A DNA stretch of 12,781 nucleotides, taken from assembly GCA_958354085.1 (NCBI GenBank), contig CATWUX010000055.1:1-12781 (forward strand), in the 5' to 3' direction. Within the stretch, counting starts at the first letter, position 1, and each line of letters opens with the position of its first letter. The notes under the pieces are model-generated. The model did no database searches. It saw only the letters and a list, made by a program, of their open reading frames with translations, and was not told where the DNA came from. Positions 6,233 through 12,781 of the stretch are shown in pieces. Source of the stretch: an uncultured Oscillospiraceae bacterium. Its GTDB lineage: Bacteria; Bacillota; Clostridia; Oscillospirales; Acutalibacteraceae. Position numbers and translations under genes: made by a program.

Positions 6233-6270
6233 ACGGAGTGGCGCAGCGTCAGCGGTGCCGCTCCGTTTTT
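6233..6270 (+). terminator. rho-independent terminator of the coaX-panT operon
   Basis: The stem pairs ACGGAG (6233-6238) with CTCCGT (6261-6266), extends through a T-G wobble and GGC/GCC, has a 14-nt loop, and runs into TTTTT (6266-6270). It lies 78 nt after the FakA-like stop codon. Confidence 0.8.
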
Positions 6271-6342
6271 ATCCGGATGCGCTCGCGGCTGTCGCGGACG
6301 AGAGCGGCTCGGACAGGGGTATGTATACGTTCGAATATCCGT

Positions 6343-6396
6343 TTCCCTCTGGTGCAGGACAAGGAAAGTTCTGCATCAGGGGGAATTTTTGTTTTT
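6343..6396 (+). terminator. strong 18-bp intrinsic terminator before the phage module
   Basis: Bases 6343-6360 pair with 6368-6385 to give an 18-bp stem with three G-U pairs and an AAGGAAA loop. The stem is followed at once by TTTTTGTTTTT (6386-6396). This is stronger than most chromosomal terminators. It insulates the phage promoter at 6418 from read-through, or ends a short transcript I cannot identify. Confidence 0.85.
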
Positions 6397-6417
6397 CGGG
6401 AGGACACCGGCGGACAC

Positions 6418-6447
6418 TTGCAGGGCATCGGCGGGGGCGTGTATAGT
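6418..6447 (+). promoter_or_regulatory. SigA-like promoter for the phage packaging/head genes
   Basis: There is a -35 TTGCAG (6418-6423), an 18-nt spacer and a -10 TATAGT (6442-6447). Transcription would start near 6454, giving a very short leader that contains the GGGAGGTGA ribosome site for the small terminase at 6471. It lies just after the strong terminator. Confidence 0.6.
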
Positions 6448-6470
6448 AGGCTGCGTTGGGAGGTGAGGCT

Positions 6471-6824
6471 GTGGATAGCCGAAAAATAGTGCGGGGTATC
6501 CGGCAGGCGCGGACAGCGGCAACGGACAAAGGCGTGCCGCTGACGCTGGAGCGGGTGGCGGCTTGCGCGGATCTGGATTGTGCGAAGCTGCGCGAATTCG
6601 CGGCGATGGAAACGCGGCCGGCCGGATGCAGTGCGGCGGCGTGGGAAGCGATCCGCGCAGCGGTGTTTGATTGCCGCGCGGAGCTGGTGGAGCACGTGCT
6701 GACACCGAAGGTGAGCGCTACCGGCGGCGTGTTTTTGCTGAAGCACGATTTCGGATATGCCGATAAGGCGGCGGAGAATTACCCGGAGGTCGTGTTTTCC
6801 GGAGAGGAGCAGCTGGAGGAATGA
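6471..6824 (+). CDS. phage terminase small subunit
   Basis: The small terminase recognises the phage packaging site and hands DNA to the large subunit. This 117-residue protein has a helical, DNA-binding-like N-terminal half (about residues 20-60, LTLERVAACADLDCAKLREF) and a C-terminal ATGGVFLLKHDFGYADKA segment (about 87-104) that matches the G-x-x-F-x-L-K-x-x-x-G-Y pattern seen in many small terminases, ending in an acidic tail. The start is GTG at 6471 with GGGAGGTGA 6-7 nt upstream. The TGA stop overlaps the ATG of the large terminase by 4 nt, and this position next to the large subunit is the main support. Sequence in this family is weakly conserved, so the exact subfamily is not claimed. 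Confidence 0.8.
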   Translation: MDSRKIVRGIRQARTAATDKGVPLTLERVAACADLDCAKLREFAAMETRPAGCSAAAWEAIRAAVFDCRAELVEHVLTPKVSATGGVFLLKHDFGYADKAAENYPEVVFSGEEQLEE

Positions 6825-8128
6825 CGCCTGTGGCGGTGGATCTGGCAGCGGCGGTCGGGCGCGGCTATCGGGCGTTTTGGTCGTGCCGCAGCCGGTATCG
6901 CGTGCTCAAGGGCGGTAAGGCGTCCAAAAAATCGTCCACGACGGCGCTGAACTTCATCTACCGATTGATGCGGTATCCCGGTTCCAATCTGTTGGTGCTG
7001 CGGCGGGTGATGGATACGCACCGTGCGTCCACCTTTGCGCAGCTGCGCTGGGCAATCCGGCGGCTGGGGGTGGAGGCGCTCTGGCAGGCTACGCTGTCGC
7101 CGATGGAGCTGACCTACCGTCCGACCGGACAGAAAATCTTTTTTCGGGGGCTGGATGACGCGCAGAAAATCGCGTCGATCACGGTGGAACACGGATTCTT
7201 ATGCTGGGTTTGGATCGAAGAAGCGTTTGAGCTGGAGTCCGAAGAAGAGTTCGATCTGGTCGATTTGTCCGTTCCGCGCGGTGCGGTGCCGCCGCCGCTG
7301 TTCAAGCAGACGACGCTGACGTTTAATCCGTGGAGCGACCGACACTGGCTCAAGAGCCGTTTTTTTGACCGGCCGGCTGACAATACGGCGACGTTCACGA
7401 CGACATATGCGTGCAATGAGTTTCTGGACGAGACCGACCGGCAGGTGTTCGAGACCATGCGGGTACAGAATCCGCGCCGCTTTGCGGTGGCGGGGCTGGG
7501 CGAATGGGGCGTGGCGGACGGGTTGGTGTTCACCAACTGGGTATGCGAGGCGTTTGATGTGCGGACGCTGCCGGACGCGTGGAAATTTCGCCATGTGTTC
7601 GGGCTGGATTACGGGTATACGAACGATCCGACGGCGTTTATTGCCGCGGCGGTGAACCCGGTGGATAAGGTGCTGTATATCTATGACGAGCATTATGAGA
7701 AACGGATGCTCAACAGCGCAATTGCGGCGATGATCACGCAAAAGGGGTTCGCCAAAGAGCGTATCCGGGCGGACAGCGCGGAGCCGAAGTCCAACGATGA
7801 GCTGCGGCGGCTGGGGATATCCCGCCTGACACCGGCGGCCAAGGGTGCGGATTCGGTGGTTGCCGGGATCGCCTGCTTGCAGGAATACCGTATGATCGTA
7901 CACCCGCAGTGTGTGCATACGCTTGCGGAGCTGGGGGCGTATGTGTGGGACAAGGCGGCGGACGGCAGCGGCATCAACCGGCCGGTGGATCGTGACAACC
8001 ATTTAATGGACGCGCTGCGGTATGCGATGGAGGATGTGCGGTATTTTCATCCGTCGCCGGCGGCGGTGCGCCGGCGGCCGGCGGGCGGCATCGTGGCGGG
8101 CGATGTGCGCGGCGGCTGGGATGTGTGA
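6821..8128 (+). CDS. phage terminase large subunit (PBSX-type)
   Basis: This is the packaging motor: an ATPase that drives DNA into the prohead and a nuclease that cuts the concatemer. The protein is 435 residues. The N-terminal ATPase shows a P-loop LKGGKASKKSST (29-40) that departs from the usual GG-R-G-S-G-K-S but keeps the lysine-serine pair, a Walker B-like FLCWVWIEEA (126-135) with Glu133/Glu134, and the coupling motif TFNP (167-170). The RNase H-like nuclease shows GLDYG (261-265) with Asp263, ADSAEP with Asp318, and DNHLMDALRY (392-401) with Asp397. All key acidic residues appear present. The ATG overlaps the small-subunit stop by 4 nt, implying coupled translation. The final 25 residues are Gly/Arg-rich and probably a tail. 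Confidence 0.95.
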   Translation: MTPVAVDLAAAVGRGYRAFWSCRSRYRVLKGGKASKKSSTTALNFIYRLMRYPGSNLLVLRRVMDTHRASTFAQLRWAIRRLGVEALWQATLSPMELTYRPTGQKIFFRGLDDAQKIASITVEHGFLCWVWIEEAFELESEEEFDLVDLSVPRGAVPPPLFKQTTLTFNPWSDRHWLKSRFFDRPADNTATFTTTYACNEFLDETDRQVFETMRVQNPRRFAVAGLGEWGVADGLVFTNWVCEAFDVRTLPDAWKFRHVFGLDYGYTNDPTAFIAAAVNPVDKVLYIYDEHYEKRMLNSAIAAMITQKGFAKERIRADSAEPKSNDELRRLGISRLTPAAKGADSVVAGIACLQEYRMIVHPQCVHTLAELGAYVWDKAADGSGINRPVDRDNHLMDALRYAMEDVRYFHPSPAAVRRRPAGGIVAGDVRGGWDV

Positions 8129-8144
8129 GAGAGGAGACGGAAAA

Positions 8145-8360
8145 ATGGAATGTTTGGCGGCGTTTATTTTGGGGGCGTTTGTGTATCACTGCGGTACGGG
8201 CAGGCGGCTGTTTTGGCAAAGACGGGATAAAACGGCCGTTTCCGCTCTGCCTGCGAAGGCAGAGACGGAGGTGCAGGCGGCTGAGGCGGCGGTACGGCTG
8301 CAGGAGTATCGCAATTTTCTCAATTATGAGGGCGTGGAAATGCCCGATCCAAAGAATTAA
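8145..8360 (+). CDS. small phage protein with an N-terminal membrane segment
   Basis: This 71-residue protein starts with one hydrophobic segment (about residues 3-14) followed by positive residues GRRLFWQRR, so it should be anchored with the C-terminus in the cytoplasm. The rest is Ala/Glu-rich and probably helical, ending in RNFLNYEGVEMPDPKN. A GAGGAG box lies 8 nt before the ATG. I do not recognise a named family. Short proteins with one membrane helix and a closing N-Y-D/E-G motif occur among phage head genes of Bacillota as far as I recall, but their role is unknown. It lies between terminase and scaffold and is surely co-transcribed with them. Confidence 0.7.
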   Translation: MECLAAFILGAFVYHCGTGRRLFWQRRDKTAVSALPAKAETEVQAAEAAVRLQEYRNFLNYEGVEMPDPKN

Positions 8361-8387
8361 AGAGCGGGTGGGCGGAGCGGGAATACA

Positions 8388-8414
8388 GGTTACGGCTACG
8401 CCGGCAGTGGTAAC
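8388..8414 (+). other. weak dyad before the scaffold gene
   Basis: GGTTAC (8388-8393) and GTAACC (8409-8414) form a perfect 6-bp inverted repeat with a 15-nt loop in the 75-nt gap before the scaffold gene. It is followed by GAAAAAAGG, not by T residues, so it is not a terminator. No other feature is seen in this gap. Confidence 0.25.
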
Positions 8415-8435
8415 CGAAAAAAGGAGGAGAAGCGG

Positions 8436-9167
8436 TTGGAACAGACATGGATGGAGGAATCCCTACCAGAGGAAGCCTTCACGGGGCAGGAACCAGCAGA
8501 GGAGACGGCTACCATACCGGCATCCGACGCGCAGACGGCATCCGGGGTAACGGTGCCGGTCAAATTCAACAAGCAGGAACGGGTATTGTCGCTGGATGAG
8601 GCGGCAGCTTATGCCCAGAAGGGGATGAAGTGGGAGGCGTTTACGCCTTGCCATGAAAAGCTCAAGGCGCTGGCGGCGGCCGGCGGCCAATCGGTTGCGC
8701 AGCTGATCGACGCACTGGTCGATGGCAGCGATGCGCTGCTGTATGAGCGGACGCTGCAGCTGTGCGGCGGAAATGAGGAGGCGGCGCAGCGTATGGTGAC
8801 GCTGGAACGGGCGCAGCGCGAGCAGGCGGCTGCCGCGTATCAGGCGGCCGAGGAGGCGGCATCGCAGCGCGAACAGGCGGCGCTCGAACAGCGGCTGGCG
8901 GCAGAATATGCGGAGCTTACGGCGTTTTGTCCGCAGGCGGGCGCATTTTCCGCGCTGCCGGAGGAGGTCGTGCGGCAGGCGGCAGAGGGAATGTCGCTGA
9001 CCGAAGCGTATTTACGGTATCTTTTTGAGGAACAGCGGCGGGTGGCGGCGGTTTCCGCCAAGCAGGCAGAGGCAGCGGCCGGCTCGGTCGGCTCGCAGGA
9101 AAGCCATGTGCCGGTGCAGGATGAATCGGCGGCGGTCGAGGCGATGCGCCGCGCTATTTGGGGTTAA
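8436..9167 (+). CDS. phage head scaffolding protein
   Basis: Scaffolds guide capsid assembly and then leave the prohead. This 243-residue protein is acidic at the N-terminus (EES, PEEAF, EPAEE), has a VKFNKQERVLSLDEAAAYAQKGM segment (42-64) found in many Bacillota phage scaffolds, and a long Ala/Gln/Glu-rich coiled-coil region (about 114-161). It ends in a helical, basic tail, AVEAMRRAIWG, which in scaffolds usually contacts the coat protein. The position directly before the major capsid gene supports the call. The start is TTG at 8436 with AGGAGG 8 nt upstream; ATG at 8451 is an alternative but has no site at the right distance. There is no protease motif, so head maturation may not use a separate prohead protease here. 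Confidence 0.82.
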   Translation: MEQTWMEESLPEEAFTGQEPAEETATIPASDAQTASGVTVPVKFNKQERVLSLDEAAAYAQKGMKWEAFTPCHEKLKALAAAGGQSVAQLIDALVDGSDALLYERTLQLCGGNEEAAQRMVTLERAQREQAAAAYQAAEEAASQREQAALEQRLAAEYAELTAFCPQAGAFSALPEEVVRQAAEGMSLTEAYLRYLFEEQRRVAAVSAKQAEAAAGSVGSQESHVPVQDESAAVEAMRRAIWG

Positions 9168-9186
9168 AAGAAAGGAAAGAGAGAAA

Positions 9187-10098
9187 ATGGCTATCAATAC
9201 ATTGACTTTTGCAAGCAAGCTCACGGAGGAACTGGATAAGGTGTTTGTGCAGGCGCCGGTAACCGGCTTTTTGGCCGATAACGTGCTGCGCGCCAAGTTT
9301 GTGGGGGCGAAAACCGTGCTGATCCCCGAATTGGGAATGTCCGGTCTGGCGGACTATGACCGCGATACCGGGTTTACCCGCGGGGCCATTTCGGTGTCCA
9401 ATACGGCGGTCACGATGAGCATGGACCGCGCGCGGTCGTTCCAGATCGATCGCGAGGACGATGACGAGACCGGGATCGCCGGACTCGCCGGGCAGGTTCT
9501 GGGCGAGTTCGTACGTACCAAGGTCGTGCCGGAGGTGGACGCGTATGTGCTGTCCAAGCTGGCGGGGCTGGCCGTGACCAAGTCCCACACGGTGACCGGT
9601 ACGCCCGCATCTGAGGCGTATAAGATGTTCTCGACTGCCGTGTCCAATGTGCAGGACAAGGTGGGATATGAAGAGCCGCTGGTTTGCTTCGTCGGCAAGG
9701 ATTTTTATACGGCTTTGCAGAACAGCGCGGAATTTTCGCGCTATATGATCGTGTCCGATTTCAAGAAGGGCGAGCTTTGCACCAAGGTGCGCACCATCAA
9801 CGATGTGGCGATTCTGCCGGTGTCCAACGAACGCATGAAAACCGCGTATACCTTCTATGACGGGGTGACCTCCGGCGAGGAGGCAGGCGGCTTTGTGCCG
9901 ACCTCGACCGCCAAAACGATCGGTATGCTGGTGATGCCGAAAAAAGCGGCGTCGCTGGTCAAAAAGACCGAGAAGATCCGCACGTTTACGCCGGATCAGA
10001 ATCAGGACGCGGATGCGTATAAGCTGGATTATCGCGCCTACTACGATGTGTTTGTCAAGAACAGCATGAGCGACGCCATCTATGCGTATGTTGCGTAA
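9187..10098 (+). CDS. phage major capsid protein
   Basis: This is the coat protein of the phage head, 303 residues. The region KTVLIPELGMSGLADYDRDT (about 41-60), followed by GFTRG and then a D-R-A-R-S-F-x-I-D-R-E-D-x-D-E-T segment, and EFVRTKVVPEVDAYVLSKLA (about 109-128), match a large coat-protein group of Bacillota phages with the HK97 fold. A purine-rich AAAGGAAAG site precedes ATG 9187; the open frame extends upstream to 9025 but would overlap the scaffold and has no site. The codon pattern resembles the neighbours. It is followed by a hairpin (10113-10145) and then the portal gene, an unusual order. No processing site is obvious, and the protein starts directly with the coat-like region, so cleavage is not expected. 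Confidence 0.88.
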   Translation: MAINTLTFASKLTEELDKVFVQAPVTGFLADNVLRAKFVGAKTVLIPELGMSGLADYDRDTGFTRGAISVSNTAVTMSMDRARSFQIDREDDDETGIAGLAGQVLGEFVRTKVVPEVDAYVLSKLAGLAVTKSHTVTGTPASEAYKMFSTAVSNVQDKVGYEEPLVCFVGKDFYTALQNSAEFSRYMIVSDFKKGELCTKVRTINDVAILPVSNERMKTAYTFYDGVTSGEEAGGFVPTSTAKTIGMLVMPKKAASLVKKTEKIRTFTPDQNQDADAYKLDYRAYYDVFVKNSMSDAIYAYVA

Positions 10099-10112
10099 AT
10101 AACCGATCAGAG

Positions 10113-10145
10113 CGGCTGCGGGGATGCGGGACATCCCCGCGGCTG
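10113..10145 (+). promoter_or_regulatory. 14-bp hairpin between capsid and portal genes
   Basis: GCGGGGATG (10118-10126) pairs perfectly with CATCCCCGC (10132-10140) around a CGGGA loop, and five more pairs, two of them G-U wobbles, extend the stem to 10113/10145. TTTT follows only at 10150-10153, so termination would be partial at best. It may stabilise the capsid mRNA or reduce transcription of the portal relative to the capsid. Confidence 0.75.
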
Positions 10146-10170
10146 ACGGTTTTGGGAAGGAGTGAGGGGT

Positions 10171-11877
10171 TTGACGAGGAAAAAAGGGCAGGAGCCGGCG
10201 CAGGTATTCGCTGAATACACGGCGGGCATCGCCTTTAAAGAGGGACTCGGCAAGCGCGGAATGTTCGAACAGAACAAGATCAATGAACGCTTTTTTGTAG
10301 GCGATCAGTGGTACGGTGCGCACTGCGGCAACGACCGCCCACTGGTGCGGCACAACGTCATCAAGCGCATCGGCGAATATAAAATGGCGGTGGTCGCCTC
10401 CAGCCCGCTGGCGGTGCGGTATTCCGCGGACGGTGTGCCGAATACGCTCGCGCTGCGGGAGCAGATCAGCGGAATCCGTGAGCAGATGGCGGCGCAGTCC
10501 GCCGGCAGCACGCTGTCCGCCGGACTGCCGCGCAAGCTGGGGACGGATGAGGAGATCAATCTGGTGCTGTCCGCGATGTCGGATTATTTCCGTGTGACGG
10601 CGGAACGGCTCAAGCTGGACAGCCTCAAAGAAACGGCGCTGCGCAACGCGTATTGCAGCGGGACCGGCGTGCTGTACACCTATTGGGATCCGCAGGTCAA
10701 AACAGGGCTGTATGCGGACGCGGCGCGACAGGTGCCGGTGCGCGGCGATATCGCCTGTGAGGTGCTGGATATCGAAAACGTGTATTTCGGCGATCCGAAT
10801 CTGGACGACGTGCAGGCGCAGCCGTATATTTTGCTTGCGCAGCGGCGCAGCGTTGCCGAGCTGCGCCGGGAGGCCAAGCGGTTCGGACGGCCGGCGGAGG
10901 AGATCGAGGCGATCGGCGCGGATAAAGAGCGCGGCTATATGGCAGGCGACCGCAGCCGGCAGGAACCAGAAGATGCGGATAAGGCGACCGTGCTGACGAA
11001 ATTGTGGAAGGAATGGGATGAGGAGGGGCAGACCTTCCGCATCAAGGCGGTGCGCGTTGTGCGCGGCGCGACGATCCGTCCGGAATGGGAGCTGGGAATT
11101 CGGCTGTATCCGCTGGCGGTGTTTTCCTGGGAGCGGCGGCGCAACTGCGCGTACGGCGAGAGCGAGATCCCGTACCTGATCCCCAATCAGATCGCAATCA
11201 ACCGGATGCTGACGGCGTCGGTGTGGGCGGTCATGATGATGGGGATGCCGATCATGGTGGTCAACGGCGACGTGGTGACGGCGCCGATTTCCAACGATCC
11301 CGGACAGGTGATCCGCGTGTCCGGCGGGCCGCAGGAGGTGCTGCAGTCCATCCGCTATGTACAGCCGCCGAATTTTGCGCCGGGGCTGGATAACAATATC
11401 GCTTCGCTGATTTCCAATACGCTGAGTCAGGCGGGCGCGAACAGTGCGGCGCTCGGCGATCTGCGCCCGGACAATGCAACGGCAATCATTGCGCTGCGCG
11501 AGGCGGCCACTATGCCGCTGCAGATGGTGCAGAACCGCTTTTATGCGTTTATCGAGGATGTGGCGCGTATCTGGGCGGAATTTTGGGTGACGCAGTACGG
11601 TGAACGGGCGCTGCGGATCGAAGATGAGAGCGGTGCCTGGTATCTGCCGTTTAACGGCGACCGTTATCGCGATCTGCTCATCAGCGTGAAGGTGGACGTC
11701 GGCGCTTCCACGTTGTGGAGCGAGAGCCAATCTATCCGTACACTGGACAATTTGTTTGACCGGCAGGTCATTGACGCGGCGCAGTATCTCAAACGGCTGC
11801 CCAAGGGCGTTGTACCGGAGCTGAGCGGGCTGCTGCGGGAGCTGGAGGCCAAACGGGAGGAGGCGGAAAAGCCATGA
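10171..11877 (+). CDS. phage portal protein (podovirus/P22-type likely)
   Basis: The portal is the dodecameric ring at the capsid vertex through which DNA is packaged and ejected. This protein is 568 residues. Characteristic parts are NERFFVGDQWYG near the N-terminus, then VRHNVIKRIGEYKMAVV, a core LRNAYCSGTGVLYTYWDP (about 152-169), CEVLDIENVYFGDPNLDD (about 190-207), IPNQIAINRMLTASVW (about 332-347), and a helical region DNATAIIALREAATMPLQMV (about 434-453). This layout, with an upstream WYG region and a core turned by YFGDP, fits large portals of podovirus-like phages. I choose TTG 10171 with AAGGAG 8 nt upstream; GTG 10162 would place the site inside the gene. The stop overlaps the next gene by 4 nt. 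Placement after the capsid gene is unusual. Confidence 0.88.
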   Translation: MTRKKGQEPAQVFAEYTAGIAFKEGLGKRGMFEQNKINERFFVGDQWYGAHCGNDRPLVRHNVIKRIGEYKMAVVASSPLAVRYSADGVPNTLALREQISGIREQMAAQSAGSTLSAGLPRKLGTDEEINLVLSAMSDYFRVTAERLKLDSLKETALRNAYCSGTGVLYTYWDPQVKTGLYADAARQVPVRGDIACEVLDIENVYFGDPNLDDVQAQPYILLAQRRSVAELRREAKRFGRPAEEIEAIGADKERGYMAGDRSRQEPEDADKATVLTKLWKEWDEEGQTFRIKAVRVVRGATIRPEWELGIRLYPLAVFSWERRRNCAYGESEIPYLIPNQIAINRMLTASVWAVMMMGMPIMVVNGDVVTAPISNDPGQVIRVSGGPQEVLQSIRYVQPPNFAPGLDNNIASLISNTLSQAGANSAALGDLRPDNATAIIALREAATMPLQMVQNRFYAFIEDVARIWAEFWVTQYGERALRIEDESGAWYLPFNGDRYRDLLISVKVDVGASTLWSESQSIRTLDNLFDRQVIDAAQYLKRLPKGVVPELSGLLRELEAKREEAEKP

Positions 11878-12257
11878 AAACCGGTTTGGACGTGGTGACT
11901 CGGGCGCTGTACTTGTTGCAGTACACCGACGCGAACGGCGTTCTGGATCATCGGCGCAATGCAGAGCTGCTGCGGCGGGCGCTGCCGGTGGCGAACCAGA
12001 TCGCGGGCGAATTGTGGTATATGGAAAACAGCGGGGTTTTCCCGGAACTGTCCTCGCTGGAGCAGGAGGTGCCGCTGTCGCAGCGGACGCTGGACGAGGC
12101 GATGCCGTATGGCGTGGCGATGCTGCTTGCGCAATCGGAGGGCGACGGCGACAGCCAGCAGCTGTTTTCGGCGCTGTATAATCGGAAGCGCGCCGGCGTG
12201 CGCCGCCTGACGGAGGCACGTCTCGACATGCTTCCGCGGGGAGGTGACACGGTATGA
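11874..12257 (+). CDS. head-tail connector-like protein
   Basis: This 127-residue protein is mostly helical, as expected for the adaptor that sits under the portal. It has DVVTRALYLLQYTDANGVLD (5-24), RRNAELLRRALPVANQIAGELW (27-48), then the acidic LSSLEQEVPLSQRTLDEAMPYGVAMLLAQSEGD region (59-91) and a basic FSALYNRKRAGVRRL segment. The pattern P-L-S/x-x-x-x-L-x-x-A-x-x-Y-G-x-A-x-L-L-A-x-x-E-G-D is familiar from phage connector proteins, which dock after the portal. ATG 11874 overlaps the portal stop by 4 nt, so translation is coupled. The assignment rests on position, size and helical pattern; I do not name a subfamily. Confidence 0.65.
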   Translation: MKTGLDVVTRALYLLQYTDANGVLDHRRNAELLRRALPVANQIAGELWYMENSGVFPELSSLEQEVPLSQRTLDEAMPYGVAMLLAQSEGDGDSQQLFSALYNRKRAGVRRLTEARLDMLPRGGDTV

Positions 12258-12781
12258 ACTATCCGGCTTTAAGCGGCGCGGCTGTACGGCGGGTGACCGT
12301 GCCGCAGCTGAGCGGCGGTGTGCAGCTGAATGACGCACCCAACCGGGTGGCGGACGATCAGCTGACGGCGGTATCCAATTTCTGGTGGCGGGACGGCGCG
12401 CTGCGCACGCGCCCCGGTGTGGACGCGGGAGCGGCGCAGCAGATGAGCTGGCTCACGCAGGAGCAAGTGACCGAGGGAAATTCGACGCCGGAAGAGGCTG
12501 TGTGCAGCACCGTGGACGTGTTGGCCGCGCGCACCGCGGACGGCGAACCGGTGATGGGCCGGGTGCGCATGGACTGGCTGCGCACAAACGGTGTGCGGCG
12601 GGTGCACTTGCGCAAGATGGCGTTTGACGGCACCTTTTATCCCTATCGCAGCGATGAGGGCAAGGAACTGGACGAGGTGGTTTGTTCCTCGTGTATGTGC
12701 GTGGCACGAGAGGGCGAGCCGACGCTGCTGTTTACCGATCAGGGGATCCGGATGATTTACGGCAGCAGTACCGATTGGGAG
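12254..12781 (+). CDS. phage structural protein, upper tail / head-completion type (partial, runs off the right edge)
   Basis: 176 codons are visible from ATG 12254 (GAGGTGA about 6 nt upstream), which overlaps the connector stop by 4 nt. The N-terminus contains LSGGVQLNDAPNRVADDQLT followed by AVSNFWWRDGALRTRPGV, a pattern (G-x-x-x-N-x-x-P-x-x-x-x-D-x-x-x-x-x-x-N-x-x-W-x-x-G-x-L-x-x-R-P-G) seen in phage tail-tube or beta-propeller proteins of podovirus-like phages. The later part is rich in beta-strand-like segments, including TLLFTDQGIRMIYG. It is likely a tail hub, tail-tube or receptor-linked protein. Without the C-terminus, the exact role cannot be given. Confidence 0.55.
   Translation, partial: MNYPALSGAAVRRVTVPQLSGGVQLNDAPNRVADDQLTAVSNFWWRDGALRTRPGVDAGAAQQMSWLTQEQVTEGNSTPEEAVCSTVDVLAARTADGEPVMGRVRMDWLRTNGVRRVHLRKMAFDGTFYPYRSDEGKELDEVVCSSCMCVAREGEPTLLFTDQGIRMIYGSSTDWE

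Larger units (their letters stand above)
6155..6470 (+). other. host-prophage border region
   Basis: This 316-nt stretch has no convincing gene. It holds the repeat at 6191-6207, the operon terminator (6233-6270), about 70 nt without recognisable features, a second strong terminator (6343-6396) and the promoter of the phage module (6418-6447). The phage attachment junction, if there is one, should be here, but only one side of the element is visible, so I cannot identify an att core. No integrase or repressor gene is present. Confidence 0.6.

Noticed and set aside
6329..6336. GTTCGAAT, the T-loop signature of a tRNA, in the border region (a common phage integration target)
   Set aside because: The flanking five bases do not pair, no acceptor stem or CCA end lies at the right distance, and no anticodon arm is visible upstream.
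9025..9186. Extended N-terminus of the capsid frame
   Set aside because: It would overlap the scaffold gene by over 140 bases, has no ribosome site, and its sequence is Arg-rich shadow sequence of the scaffold.
9154..12219. A 1021-codon open frame on the minus strand opposite capsid, portal and connector
   Set aside because: It is antisense to three well-recognised phage genes; its protein is Arg/His/Pro-rich with no recognisable domain. Long antisense frames are expected in GC-rich genes with strong codon bias.
1..12781. CRISPR arrays, insertion sequences, rRNA, toxin-antitoxin or known defence genes
   Set aside because: I saw no regularly spaced repeats, transposase motifs, terminal inverted repeats, rRNA-like sequence or recognisable defence proteins on either strand.

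Overview
The window looks like a chromosomal segment of a GC-rich member of the Bacillota, most likely a gut-type Clostridia (Oscillospiraceae/Ruminococcaceae-like; this is inference). Reasons: the DarA (YaaQ) cyclic-di-AMP receptor sits next to the DNA polymerase III delta-prime gene and near a YaaO-type decarboxylase, as in the Bacillus yaaO-yaaQ-holB neighbourhood; there is a type III pantothenate kinase and an ECF vitamin transporter S component; and there are SigA-like promoters and strong GGAGG-type ribosome binding sites.

Positions 1-4117 are on the minus strand. A promoter at 874-902 drives darA and holB (holB runs off the left edge). Upstream of it is a three-gene set: an alanine-racemase-like protein, an Orn/Lys/Arg decarboxylase and a DUF554 membrane protein, the last two overlapping by 4 nt. 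The racemase-like protein has lost both catalytic residues (PLP lysine to Glu, catalytic tyrosine to Gln) and is probably a pseudoenzyme. It shares a divergent promoter region with coaX.

Positions 4303-6154 are on the plus strand: coaX (type III pantothenate kinase), an ECF S component that is probably a pantothenate transporter (PanT), and a small stand-alone domain resembling the middle domain of the fatty-acid kinase FakA/YloV. The first two make a coherent uptake-and-phosphorylation route towards coenzyme A. A rho-independent terminator at 6233-6270 closes the operon.

Positions 6471-12781 are a tailed-phage packaging and head module on the plus strand: small terminase, large terminase, a small membrane protein, scaffold, major capsid protein, portal, a head-tail connector-like protein and the start of a further structural protein. 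It starts only about 315 bp after the host operon. No integrase, repressor or excision gene lies between them; there is a second very strong terminator and a SigA-like promoter. The portal lies after the capsid gene, unlike the usual terminase-portal-scaffold-capsid order. A 14-bp hairpin separates capsid from portal. The open frames are intact, so this is an apparently functional prophage (or domesticated phage-like element) whose remaining parts lie to the right.

I see no CRISPR array, insertion sequence, tRNA or rRNA. The best candidates for new biology are the inactive racemase paralogue, the stand-alone FakA-like domain, and the integrase-less left border with rearranged head-gene order.
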